64,000 bases of DNA from NCBI GenBank assembly GCA_018666235.1, contig JABJAB010000068.1, positions 62,001-126,000 on the forward strand. The letters are read 5' to 3'. The translations under genes and the position numbers were made by a program. Under the pieces are notes generated by a model. That model was not told the origin of the DNA and made no database searches. It saw only the letters and a list, made by a program, of their open reading frames with translations. Origin of the DNA: Ilumatobacter sp. (GTDB lineage: Bacteria > Actinomycetota > Acidimicrobiia > Acidimicrobiales > Ilumatobacteraceae). Of this stretch, positions 47,594-57,291 are shown in pieces. Each line of letters starts with the position of its first letter. The first letter of the stretch is position 1.

Positions 47594-48745
47594 ATGTTGC
47601 TGGCGATTTCGAACTCAGGCCTGTGGCGGGTGCTCTGGTATTCGCTCATCGGCCTGTCAGCAATCGCGCTGTACGCGGGCGCCTTGCGCACAGCAGGCAT
47701 CGAGTGGGCAAGAATTCGCTGGTCGCTCATTGGCGTGTACGTCGTCGCGTACGTGTGGTGGTTCTTTGCCAACGGCATCATCATCGATCGCGTGTCGGTG
47801 CTGTGGTCGTTCGCAATTTTCCTGACCGTCGCCAGCGTTGGCCGGCCCTGGCGCGAGTGGGTGCGCTCTGCTGGCGACCTGAGTCTCTTCGTCGCAATGT
47901 GGCTGGCATACGACGAAAGCCGTGGCATCGCCGACGGTCTCGGCATGCCGATTCAGGTCGAGTCGGTGCGCGACCTCGATCGGTTCCTCTTCTTCGGCGC
48001 CGACCCGGTGGTGGAACTGCAAGCCGCGTTTCACCGAACCGAGGTTGCCGAGCGCATCGTGAACGGCGAGGCAGTCCTGCGCACGGTGACCGACGTGCAG
48101 TGGTACGACGTCGTCGGGTCGTTCGTCTATTACTCCCATTTCATCGTTCCCCCAATCGTGATCGGTGCACTCTGGCTGATCAATCGACACCAATGGGTTC
48201 GCTACATGCGACGATTCGCCACGCTGCTGTTTGGCGCGTGCGTGATGTTCATTCTTTTGCCGACCGCTCCACCGTGGATGGCCGCGGGCGGCACAAACCG
48301 GGTCGGACTTGACCTCGAGGCGCTTCCGCCGCTCTCACGCCACACCGGTGTCGGCTGGCGCTACGTCGGATTGGGGAGCTTCGTCCAGGCCTGGGATACC
48401 GGTCGCGATTGGGCCAATCAGGTCGCGGCGATGCCGTCGCTGCACTCGGCATTTGCGTTGTTCGTCGTGGTCTTTTTCTGGCCCTGGGTCCGCAATCCAT
48501 GGGCCCGAGTCGCGATGTTGGCGTACCCCCTCGCCATGGCGGTCGCCCTCGCCTACTTCGCCGAGCATTACATCGTCGACGCCATCGCCGGCTGGCTACT
48601 CGTCGGCGCTTCGTTCTGGCTCTGGAACCGCATCGAAGTCTGGCTTGCCACACGTTCCGTGCCGATCGACGATGTAATGCTCGGCGATGACGAGGCGGAC
48701 AAGACCCGCGACTCGCTCGTGTCTGCCGATGCCACCACGGCCTGA
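47594..48745 (+). CDS. PAP2-superfamily membrane phosphatase/transferase
   Basis: A 383-residue membrane protein with about six helices. Two PAP2 motifs mark the active site: AAMPSLHSAFALF near residue 279 and YFAEHYIVDAIAG near residue 320, with a preceding basic segment. The layout resembles the inositol phosphotransferase/aureobasidin resistance (AUR1-like) branch. A C-terminal cytosolic tail is acidic (DDVMLGDDEADK). The product may dephosphorylate or exchange lipid headgroups. TAGCGT (47579-47584) lies 9 nt before ATG 47594. Confidence 0.85.
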   Translation: MLLAISNSGLWRVLWYSLIGLSAIALYAGALRTAGIEWARIRWSLIGVYVVAYVWWFFANGIIIDRVSVLWSFAIFLTVASVGRPWREWVRSAGDLSLFVAMWLAYDESRGIADGLGMPIQVESVRDLDRFLFFGADPVVELQAAFHRTEVAERIVNGEAVLRTVTDVQWYDVVGSFVYYSHFIVPPIVIGALWLINRHQWVRYMRRFATLLFGACVMFILLPTAPPWMAAGGTNRVGLDLEALPPLSRHTGVGWRYVGLGSFVQAWDTGRDWANQVAAMPSLHSAFALFVVVFFWPWVRNPWARVAMLAYPLAMAVALAYFAEHYIVDAIAGWLLVGASFWLWNRIEVWLATRSVPIDDVMLGDDEADKTRDSLVSADATTA

Positions 48746-48751
48746 GAGCTC

Positions 48752-49717
48752 TCAGGCAACGCTGGCGGTGACCTGCGGAGCAGGTTCGCCGTACGCGGTC
48801 ATCGTGGCGTCGATCTGTGCAGACAGTGGTGTTGCTTCGAGCCCGAACGTCGCGGTCGTCTCGCTGCTATCGAGTTCGAACGGTGCGGTGAACTGATACA
48901 GCATCTCGCCGATCTCCCGGATCGGCTTCGAGAACACACCGGCCAGTGCCAAGAGGAGGCTCGGGATCGTCTTCACTGTGGCCGAGCCGTGCCCGGCGAT
49001 TCGACTCACTTCGTCAGCCAGTTCCTGGGCGAACATCGGCGGTTGGGTTGGAACGTGCCAGGCCCGACCGAGCGCGAGATCGTCGGTGCCGAGGACGACC
49101 AGCATGTCGCACACGTCGCCGACGTAGCTCCAACTGTGCGGCACGTCTGAGCGGCCGATGACCGAGACTGCCTTGCCTGCGATCAGCTTGGGCATCACGC
49201 GATCGCCGAAGTGGCCGTTCTGGCCGAGGCCGGGTCCGAAGTAGTCCGACGCTCGCGCTTCGGTGACGCGGACCCGACCCGCCTCATGCGCCCCGAGCGC
49301 GTCGCGCCACATCTGAGCCCTGATGGCCCCCTTCTTCGAAGGCGGGTCAAGCGGGTCGGTCGCCCGCATCGGAGAGCTGTCTGCGGCGTACATATACAGG
49401 TTGCTCATCGTCACCAGCCGGGCACCGGTGGTCTCGGCGGCACCGAGCAGGCTCGCCGCGAGTGGCGGCCAATCGGTCGCCCAACGGTGGTATGGCGGGT
49501 TTGCACAGTTGTAAATCGTTTCCGCCCCCACAGCGATATCGGTGAGTCGTGCCTGGTCAGCGGCATCAGCCGCGACCAGTTCGATGCTCGCATGGTCGGG
49601 GCCCGACCCCGAACGGGTGACGATGACGACGCTGTGACCAGCAGCAGCAAGGCGGAGAGCTGTTCCGCTCCCGATTGGTCCGGCGCCGACGATGACGTGG
49701 GTGGTTGAGTTGTTCAT
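48752..49717 (-). CDS. NAD-dependent epimerase/dehydratase-like protein
   Basis: A 321-residue extended short-chain dehydrogenase-like protein. The N-terminal NAD motif is VIVGAGPIGSGTALRLAA. Later parts include an LVTMSNLYMYA strand with the active-site Ser region and the FGDRVMPKLIAGK segment. The usual Tyr-x-x-x-Lys pair is not clear; ASDYFGPGLG is the nearest. Start ATG 49717 has AAGGAG upstream. It is divergent from the TetR gene and a TetR operator pair lies between, so it is likely repressed by that regulator. Substrate unknown. Confidence 0.8.
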   Translation of the reverse strand: MNNSTTHVIVGAGPIGSGTALRLAAAGHSVVIVTRSGSGPDHASIELVAADAADQARLTDIAVGAETIYNCANPPYHRWATDWPPLAASLLGAAETTGARLVTMSNLYMYAADSSPMRATDPLDPPSKKGAIRAQMWRDALGAHEAGRVRVTEARASDYFGPGLGQNGHFGDRVMPKLIAGKAVSVIGRSDVPHSWSYVGDVCDMLVVLGTDDLALGRAWHVPTQPPMFAQELADEVSRIAGHGSATVKTIPSLLLALAGVFSKPIREIGEMLYQFTAPFELDSSETTATFGLEATPLSAQIDATMTAYGEPAPQVTASVA

Positions 49718-49732
49718 TGGTGCTCCTTGTCG

Positions 49733-49809
49733 AGTTCGAGAATCAGAGAGCGGTGCTCTCGCTTTCAAGTATGCGGGTTCGCGTCTCGAACTGCAAGAGC
49801 GGTGCTCTC
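49733..49809. promoter_or_regulatory. Twin palindromic operator for the TetR regulator, inside a larger inverted repeat
   Basis: Two copies of AGAGCGGTGCTCTC lie between the divergent epimerase and TetR genes. The first sits in the perfect palindrome GAGAGC-GGT-GCTCTC (49746-49760); the second gives AGAGC-GGT-GCTCT (49796-49808). Centres are 49 bp apart. The first copy is framed by AGTTCGAGA (49733-49741) and TCTCGAACT (49784-49792), perfect 9-bp inverted arms. A lone half-site GCTCTC follows at 49823-49828. Such twin sites between a TetR gene and its target are typical operators. Confidence 0.75.
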
Positions 49810-49857
49810 TTTTGTGACATCTGCTCTCGATTCTGGACGTGAGCCCATCGGATCCAG

Positions 49858-49863
49858 CAGAAT
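49858..49863 (+). promoter_or_regulatory. -10 box of a probable leaderless promoter (TetR gene)
   Basis: CAGAAT ends 6 nt before ATG 49870. The twin operator lies 49 bp and more upstream of it. Confidence 0.45.
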
Positions 49864-49869
49864 GCAGGG

Positions 49870-50592
49870 ATGCCCGACGCCGTCACCCCAGATGACCTCG
49901 ACCACGCACCCATGGGGGTTCGAGCACGCGCCCGCACCCAATTGCTGGCCGACGTCTCGCGCATCGCTCGCAAACACCTCGCGGAATCAGGCGCCCCTGG
50001 ACTCTCTGTCCGGGCCATCGCACGCGAGCTCGGCCTCGCCTCCTCCGCGCTGTACCGCTACTACCCCAGCCGAGATGCACTGTTGACCCAGTTGATCGTC
50101 GAGTCCTACAACGAGCTTGGCGATGCCGTCGAGATCGCCGAGGCCGCATGCGAGCGCGCTGATGTCGCCGGCCGGTTCCGCGCGTCTGCGCACGCGGTGC
50201 GCAACTGGGCCCGCTCGAATCCGAACGAGTATTCGCTGATCTACGGATCACCGGTCCCTGGATACGCCGCTCCTCAGCACACTGTCGACCCTGCGACCCG
50301 GGTCGCTGCGGTGCTCAGCAGCATCCTGGCGGACATCGACCTCGACAGCCTCTCGCTCCGGCTGTCGCGAAACCTCCCGGCCTCGCTGCAGGACCAACTC
50401 GACGCAATGTCCGGCCCGCTCGGCGGCCGCATCGATCAGAACGTGCTGCTCTTGGGCGTGACGCAGTGGGCGAAATTGTTTGGGATGGTCAGCTTCGAAC
50501 TGTTCGGTACCTTCAACACGGTGTTCGATGACGCCGACGCTCTGTTCGCCGCGAGTCTCGATCTCGACCTCACCGCACTGGGCGTCATCTGA
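49870..50592 (+). CDS. TetR family transcription regulator
   Basis: A 240-residue regulator. The helix-turn-helix is at residues about 44-75: GLSVRAIARELGLASSALYRYYPSRDALLTQLI. The C-terminal part has an HAVRNWARSNPNEYSLIYGSPVPGY segment typical of the TetR_C_13 (WHG) domain. It lies divergent from the epimerase-like gene, with two palindromes between, and so probably represses that gene and itself. Inducer unknown. Confidence 0.9.
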   Translation: MPDAVTPDDLDHAPMGVRARARTQLLADVSRIARKHLAESGAPGLSVRAIARELGLASSALYRYYPSRDALLTQLIVESYNELGDAVEIAEAACERADVAGRFRASAHAVRNWARSNPNEYSLIYGSPVPGYAAPQHTVDPATRVAAVLSSILADIDLDSLSLRLSRNLPASLQDQLDAMSGPLGGRIDQNVLLLGVTQWAKLFGMVSFELFGTFNTVFDDADALFAASLDLDLTALGVI

Positions 50593-50599
50593 GCTCTTG

Positions 50600-51328
50600 C
50601 TAGAGCAAGGCCGTGTAGGCGCCACCGTCGACGTGGAGTTGCAGGCCGGTGGTGAACTTGGCGGGCTCGCCGCACAGGAACGCGACATGTGCGCCGAAGT
50701 CATCGGCGTTACCAAGACGCATCGAGTCGAGCTGGTCAACGCTGTAGACCGCATCGAGCCGCGGGGTCCGGTGAACTCCCGGCTGCACAGTGTTGACCGT
50801 GACGCCCTCTTCTGCCACCTCGAGCGCCAGCGTCTTGAGAAAGGCGGTCGCTCCCGCCCGCGCGGTGTTCGAGAGAATGAGGTTGGCCATCGGCTGACGC
50901 ACCGACAGTGACGTAATGGCGACGATTCGTCCCCAGTGCTGCTCGCGCATGGCCGGCACCGCCGCCTTGCACATTGCCACGATCGAGAGCAGGTTGAGTT
51001 CGAGCGCCGCCGGGTAGGCGTCAATGTCCGTGCTTTCGAAGTTGCCGGGAGGTGGTCCCCCGGCGTTCGGCACGAGGATGTCGACTCCGCCCAGCGCACT
51101 CCGAGCAGCGTCGACAAACCCTGACGCGCCCTCGGGCGTGGACACGTCGGCGACGATCGGTATGCAGTTGTGCCCGACCACTGCAGCGGCAGCTTTGAGC
51201 CGGTCCTCGTTACGTCCGCAGATTGCAACGTGCACACCCTCGGCAGCCAGGGCTTGTGCCGACCCGAGACCAAGCCCCGATGATCCAGCAGCCACAGCCG
51301 CACGACGTCCAGAAATTCCAAGATCCAT
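50600..51328 (-). CDS. SDR family oxidoreductase lacking the catalytic Tyr-Lys pair
   Basis: A 242-residue short-chain dehydrogenase-like protein resembling FabG. The cofactor loop is AAGSSGLGLGSAQALA and the NAG motif is at VPNAGG. The catalytic Ser is S140 in ITSLS. At the YxxxK position the sequence is S153-N-T-A-R157, so both the catalytic Tyr and Lys are replaced. A known FabG-like actinobacterial subgroup shows the same change. It lies 49 bp downstream of the acyl-CoA ligase on the same strand. Enzyme activity is therefore uncertain. Confidence 0.85.
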   Translation of the reverse strand: MDLGISGRRAAVAAGSSGLGLGSAQALAAEGVHVAICGRNEDRLKAAAAVVGHNCIPIVADVSTPEGASGFVDAARSALGGVDILVPNAGGPPPGNFESTDIDAYPAALELNLLSIVAMCKAAVPAMREQHWGRIVAITSLSVRQPMANLILSNTARAGATAFLKTLALEVAEEGVTVNTVQPGVHRTPRLDAVYSVDQLDSMRLGNADDFGAHVAFLCGEPAKFTTGLQLHVDGGAYTALL

Positions 51329-51376
51329 ACGTCGAGAACGTATCGCGCCCGCGCCCCGCCGATGTCCCGGATCCGA

Positions 51377-52921
<1,545 letters not shown>

Positions 52922-52968
52922 GGCTCAGATGATCGCGCATTTCCACCCAATCTCCCGAAATGTGTGGG

Positions 52969-52988
52969 AAAAACGTCGGTCTCCGACG
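52969..52988 (-). terminator. Rho-independent terminator of glgX
   Basis: On the minus strand the stem CGTCGG-aga-CCGACG is followed at once by TTTTT, 24 nt after the glgX stop. A wider pair of arms, AAATGTGtGGG at 52958-52968 and CCCACATTT (about 52994-53002), encloses it. This is the only classical U-tract terminator I find in the window. Confidence 0.8.
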
Positions 52989-53012
52989 CTGACCCCACAT
53001 TTTTCAGGATGG

Positions 53013-54770
53013 TCAGGATGGTGGGGCGGGAGCGTGGGAAGGCTGCGGACGAGTGGTGAGGACGACAATCGATCGGGCCGCGACCTCGACGCTGGCGCCG
53101 GCGGGGCCGCCGTCCTCGAGGAAGCCGACCGGGCGGCTGGTGTCAACGGCAACCTGCCACGGGCCGGGCGCCTGGACCTGAAACTCGAGCGGCTCCCACC
53201 ACATGTTCGCCATCACGTAGAGACCGTCGACGTGCCACGCCAGCGAACGCGAGTGCGATGCCACGTCAGGCGGCCCGTCGGCGCCGAACCACTCGACGTC
53301 GCTCCCCCACGACTCGGCCTGCCACAACACCGGGTGCTGGGCCCGCAGCAGAATCAGCCGACGGACGAAGTCCTCGTGGTCGACAAATTCATTGCGTCGC
53401 TCCCAGTCGACCCACGATGTTTTGTTGTCCTGGTTGTAGGGGTTGTTGTTGCCGCCCTGGGTACGCCCGAATTCGTCGCCGAGCACGAACATCGGTGTGC
53501 CATGACTCAGTAGCAACAACGCCATCGCATTACGCATTTGCTGCCGACGTGTCGCCATCACTTCGGCAGGGACCTCGACGTCGCCCTCCCACCCCGAGTT
53601 CCACGATCGGTTGTCGTCGGTCCCATCGGTGCCGTTCCAGCCGTTCGCATCGTTGTGTTTGCGGTCGTACGCAACCAGGTCGTACAGCGTGAATCCGTCG
53701 TGCGCGGTCAGGAAGTTGACCGAGTTGAGCGGAGCGTCGAAGAGGTCGGGACTGCCCTGCACTCGCTGTATCAGCGCCGGAACCAGACCATCCTCGCCGC
53801 GCAGGAAGCCCCGCATGTCGTCCCGGAACTTGCCGTTCCACTGTCCCCACCGATCGTCGGGAAACTCGCGACCGAGGAGATACCGATGGAGATCCCACGG
53901 CTCAGCGATCAGCCGCACATTGCGTCGTTCCGCCCAGTCGCCGATGTCGCGAATGAAGTTGGGATCGCGCGCCAAAACAGCAGCCAGGTCGAAGCGAAAC
54001 CCGTCGATACCGAGGTCTGCGAGTCGATCGAGACCCGACATCACAAGACGGCGCGCAGCCGGCGAGGTTGCGTCGATGATGTTGCCGCAACCAGCGTCGT
54101 TGAGGTAGGCGCCGTCCGAACCGCGGGCGTAATAGTCGGCGTCGGCAAGACCTCGGAGGCTGAGCGTCGGACCGTGCTCGTCCTCTTCGGTGGTGTGGTT
54201 GACGACAACGTCGACCCAGATCTCGATGTCGTGGTCGTGTGCAGTCGCCACGAGGGCCGCCATGTCCGCTGCGGTGCCGTACTGTCCGTGCACCGCCCCA
54301 AACACAAGCGGCATGTATCCCCAGTAATTGCCTTCCGCCGGATCGAACTGGTGCATCGGCAGGAGCTCGAGCACCGAGATGCCAAGCTCGGCCAGACGGG
54401 GAAAGTCGGTCGCCACAGTGGCGAGCGCGCCGGCATCGTCACGATTGAGACCCATCGTCATACCGCGCGCGTGTGCCTCGGCAACGACGATGGGTCGAGT
54501 CGTCCGACGCTGGGGTTGGGGTGGCGGCCACGCTGCCGCCACGGCCCAGGCATCCGGCACGTACCGTTCGTGATGTTCGCTGAACCAGACCTGTGTCGCC
54601 ATCGGGTCAACGAGCCCGGCGCCACCATCGACGAGAAGCTGATATCGACTCAGCGGCGGAACGACGCCGACCCACTCGTCGCCCTCGCGCCGAAGGTGCA
54701 TCCGGTCGCCGTCGGCCACCTGGACCTCAACCGTTTCGGCAAGCGGCGCCCAGACCCGCACGTCGAACAT
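53013..54770 (-). CDS. glgX: Glycogen debranching enzyme, GlgX-like (GH13)
   Basis: A 585-residue isoamylase-type enzyme. An N-terminal beta-sandwich (CBM48, residues about 1-85) is followed by a GH13 barrel. Catalytic residues are visible: Asp in GIDGFRFDLAAV near residue 237, Glu in RLIAEPWDL near 272, and Asp in NFLTAHDGFTLYD near 350. The stretch GDEFGRTQGGNNNPYNQDN is typical of GlgX. It removes alpha-1,6 branches from limit dextrins. It is shorter than E. coli GlgX (about 657) at both ends. No other glycogen gene is near. Confidence 0.92.
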   Translation of the reverse strand: MFDVRVWAPLAETVEVQVADGDRMHLRREGDEWVGVVPPLSRYQLLVDGGAGLVDPMATQVWFSEHHERYVPDAWAVAAAWPPPQPQRRTTRPIVVAEAHARGMTMGLNRDDAGALATVATDFPRLAELGISVLELLPMHQFDPAEGNYWGYMPLVFGAVHGQYGTAADMAALVATAHDHDIEIWVDVVVNHTTEEDEHGPTLSLRGLADADYYARGSDGAYLNDAGCGNIIDATSPAARRLVMSGLDRLADLGIDGFRFDLAAVLARDPNFIRDIGDWAERRNVRLIAEPWDLHRYLLGREFPDDRWGQWNGKFRDDMRGFLRGEDGLVPALIQRVQGSPDLFDAPLNSVNFLTAHDGFTLYDLVAYDRKHNDANGWNGTDGTDDNRSWNSGWEGDVEVPAEVMATRRQQMRNAMALLLLSHGTPMFVLGDEFGRTQGGNNNPYNQDNKTSWVDWERRNEFVDHEDFVRRLILLRAQHPVLWQAESWGSDVEWFGADGPPDVASHSRSLAWHVDGLYVMANMWWEPLEFQVQAPGPWQVAVDTSRPVGFLEDGGPAGASVEVAARSIVVLTTRPQPSHAPAPPS

Positions 54771-54851
54771 GCCGCAGTCTGGCCGCTGCGCCCCAAAACG
54801 TGACCGGTTTTTGGTGCGAATCTGGATGGTCCACGATCTGATCTACTGGGG

Positions 54852-54857
54852 TATCGT
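54852..54857 (+). promoter_or_regulatory. -10 box of a probable leaderless promoter (MoxR gene)
   Basis: TATCGT lies 4 nt before ATG 54862 and 7 nt before the next codon GTG 54865, which may be the true first codon. Confidence 0.4.
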
Positions 54858-54861
54858 CGGG

Positions 54862-55773
54862 ATGGTGACCCCAGTTGATGTCAGTACCGCGTTGTCGGCG
54901 CAGGGGTACCTGCCCGATGAGGGCATCTCAACCGCAGTGTTCCTGGCGATGACGCTCCGGCGGCCGCTGCTCCTCGAAGGCGAAGCAGGTGTCGGTAAGA
55001 CCGAGCTGGCCAAGAGCCTGGCTGCGGCGACCGGAGGCGAGCTGATCCGTCTGCAATGCTACGAGGGCATCGACGCCGCCCAGGCGGTGTACGACTGGGA
55101 CTACGCGAAGCAACTCCTGCACCTGCGCGCAGCGGAGGCCACCGGCGAATCGCAGCAGATGACCGCTGATGCACTCGAGTCTGAGCTCTACGGTGAGCGA
55201 TTTCTCATCAAGCGCGCTCTGCTTCGAGCGATCGAACCGACCGAGGGCCCGCCGCCCGTCCTGCTCATCGACGAGGTCGACCGGGCCGACGACGAGTTCG
55301 AAGCATATTTGCTCGAGATCCTGAGCGACTTCCAGGTCACCGTCCCCGAAGTGGGCGTGTTCTCGACCGATCGTCCCCCGCTCGTGGTACTGACGTCCAA
55401 CCGCACACGCGACGTGCACGACGCTCTCAAGCGGCGCTGCCTGTACCACTGGGTCGAGCACCCGGGGTTTGACCGCGAGGTCGCGATCGTCAAACTGCGC
55501 GTCCCGGGCATTGAAGACGGCCTGGCCAAGCAAGTCGCTGCGGCAGTCGAAGGCCTCCGCGAGCTCAACCTCTACAAGCCGCCTGGCGTCGCCGAGACCA
55601 TCGACTGGGCCACAGCACTTGGTCGACTGGGCGCGAAGGAACTCGACAACACGATGGTCGCCAACACGCTGGGTGCCGTCCTCAAGTACCGCGAGGATCA
55701 CCAGCGAGTCGAGCAGCATGGCATCGGAGAAGTCGTCAAGCAGGCGATCGAAAAGGGCCTGCTCCACGCCTGA
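54862..55773 (+). CDS. MoxR-family AAA+ ATPase (CoxD-like)
   Basis: A 303-residue AAA+ ATPase. Walker A is LEGEAGVGKTELAKSLA near residue 40, Walker B is LLIDEVDRADDEFEAYL near 137, and sensor 1 is VLTSNRTRDVHDALKRRC. It belongs to the MoxR group that works with VWA proteins; in aerobic CO dehydrogenase clusters this is CoxD, needed to build the copper-sulfur-molybdenum centre. Its stop overlaps the CoxE start by one base (TGATG), which fits a CoxD-CoxE pair. Start at ATG 54862 or GTG 54865. Confidence 0.88.
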   Translation: MVTPVDVSTALSAQGYLPDEGISTAVFLAMTLRRPLLLEGEAGVGKTELAKSLAAATGGELIRLQCYEGIDAAQAVYDWDYAKQLLHLRAAEATGESQQMTADALESELYGERFLIKRALLRAIEPTEGPPPVLLIDEVDRADDEFEAYLLEILSDFQVTVPEVGVFSTDRPPLVVLTSNRTRDVHDALKRRCLYHWVEHPGFDREVAIVKLRVPGIEDGLAKQVAAAVEGLRELNLYKPPGVAETIDWATALGRLGAKELDNTMVANTLGAVLKYREDHQRVEQHGIGEVVKQAIEKGLLHA

Positions 55774-56963
55774 TGGCCGAGCTACTCCCACCCGGTCGGG
55801 CCGATCTGATGCGGTCGAACATCCCGGGCGCCACGATCGAGTTGTCGACCGGCCCTGCCGAAATTGCTGTCGCGTTCAGCCGAGTGCTGCGCGGCGCCGG
55901 CCTCCGGGTCCCGACGAGCTGTACGCACACATTCGCCGATGCACTCTGTGCGGTCGGCCTCGACGACCGCGACGCGGCCTACTGGTCCGGGCGCTCCACC
56001 CTGATCCGTCGTCCCGAAGACATCGCGCTCTATGACCGAGCCTTCGCCGTGTTCTTCGAGCACCGGCGCAGCAACGTCATCGACGACGAGCCAGAGGATC
56101 CGGCGACAATCACGATCGCAATCGACAGCGATGATGACGACGGCGCCGACGACGGGCCGGACGCCGCTGAGGGCGACGACGACGAGACCATTGAGTTGCG
56201 ATTCTCGACCACCGAGATTCTGCGCAACAAGGACTTCGCTGACTACTCCCCCGACGAACTCGTTCTCGCTCAGGAGATGATGTCGAGCCTGCGACTCGTT
56301 GGCTCGCCGAGACGCTCGCTGCGACTCGGACCGGCGAAACGAGCGACGAGCCGTCCCGACATCCGGCGCACGGTTCGGGCGTCGATCAAGGCCGGAGGCG
56401 AGCCAATCGAGCGTCACTTCAAAGCGCCAACCGAGCGACTGCGCCGCCTCGTCCTCGTCCTCGATGTCAGCGGCTCGATGGAACCGTACGCGCGAGCGCT
56501 GCTGCGATTTGTGCACGCCGCTGTCGCCGGCCGCCAGAAAGTCGAAGCGTTCGCCCTCGGGACTCGCCTCACTCGGATCACGCGGGAGTTGAACAGCCGT
56601 GACCCAGATGTCGCGCTGCACGACGCTGGCCAGCGAGTACTCGATTGGAGTGGCGGGACGAAGCTCGGGGTCGGGCTCCGCCAGTTCAACGATGAATGGG
56701 GAGTGCGCGGGCTCGCCCGAAATTCGATCGTCGTCGTCCTATCCGATGGCTGGGACCGAGGCGATCCCGACGAGCTTGCGACCCAAATGCAGCGGCTGCA
56801 GCGGGTGACGCATCGGCTGGTGTGGGTCAACCCGCTCAAGGTCACGCCAGGGTACGCCCCACTCGCTCGGGGAATGGCCGCAGCCCTGCCGTATGTTGAC
56901 GACTTCGTGGAAGGACATTCCATCCACGCCATGCAGGAACTCGCCCACGTGATCAGCAGATGA
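55773..56963 (+). CDS. coxE: VWA-domain protein CoxE
   Basis: A 396-residue protein. A helical N-terminal domain (1-100) leads to a long acidic stretch (about 115-145, rich in Asp), and a C-terminal VWA domain has the metal-ion site DVSGSMEPY near residue 230, a GGTKLGVGL segment and VVVLSDGWDRGD. CoxE-type proteins act with the MoxR ATPase in maturing CO dehydrogenase. It starts in the preceding stop codon. Ten bp after its stop the XdhC-like gene begins. Confidence 0.92.
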   Translation: MAELLPPGRADLMRSNIPGATIELSTGPAEIAVAFSRVLRGAGLRVPTSCTHTFADALCAVGLDDRDAAYWSGRSTLIRRPEDIALYDRAFAVFFEHRRSNVIDDEPEDPATITIAIDSDDDDGADDGPDAAEGDDDETIELRFSTTEILRNKDFADYSPDELVLAQEMMSSLRLVGSPRRSLRLGPAKRATSRPDIRRTVRASIKAGGEPIERHFKAPTERLRRLVLVLDVSGSMEPYARALLRFVHAAVAGRQKVEAFALGTRLTRITRELNSRDPDVALHDAGQRVLDWSGGTKLGVGLRQFNDEWGVRGLARNSIVVVLSDGWDRGDPDELATQMQRLQRVTHRLVWVNPLKVTPGYAPLARGMAAALPYVDDFVEGHSIHAMQELAHVISR

Positions 56964-56973
56964 GGGAACCGTT

Positions 56974-57291
56974 GTGAAAGATCTCCTGGAAGACATCAAT
57001 CGCTGGCGTGCAGCCGGCGAGCGCATCGCCGTTGCGCGAGTCGTCGACATCGAGGGCTCAGGTCCTCGCGATCCGGGCGCCGCAATGGCCGTCACCGAGT
57101 CGGGCGAGGTCGCTGGCAGCGTGAGTGGCGGTTGTGTCGAAGGCGCTGTCGTCGGTCAGGCACTTGCGATTCTTGACGGCACCGAGTCGGCAGGCATCAC
57201 AACGTTCGGTTACTCAGATGACGAGGCGTTTGCCGTCGGTCTCACGTGCGGCGGCACCATTCATCTCTTCATCGAGGAACTCAACTGGTGA
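56974..57291 (+). CDS. XdhC/CoxI N-terminal domain protein (separate gene)
   Basis: A 105-residue protein that corresponds only to the XdhC_CoxI N-terminal domain. The family signature is GSGPRDPGAAMAVTESGEVAGSVSGGCVEG, and a TCGGTIHLFIE end motif. XdhC-type proteins insert sulfurated molybdenum cofactor into XDH-type enzymes and usually carry this domain and a Rossmann domain in one chain. Here the next gene supplies the second domain and starts by GTGA overlap. Start is GTG 56974. Confidence 0.85.
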   Translation: MKDLLEDINRWRAAGERIAVARVVDIEGSGPRDPGAAMAVTESGEVAGSVSGGCVEGAVVGQALAILDGTESAGITTFGYSDDEAFAVGLTCGGTIHLFIEELNW

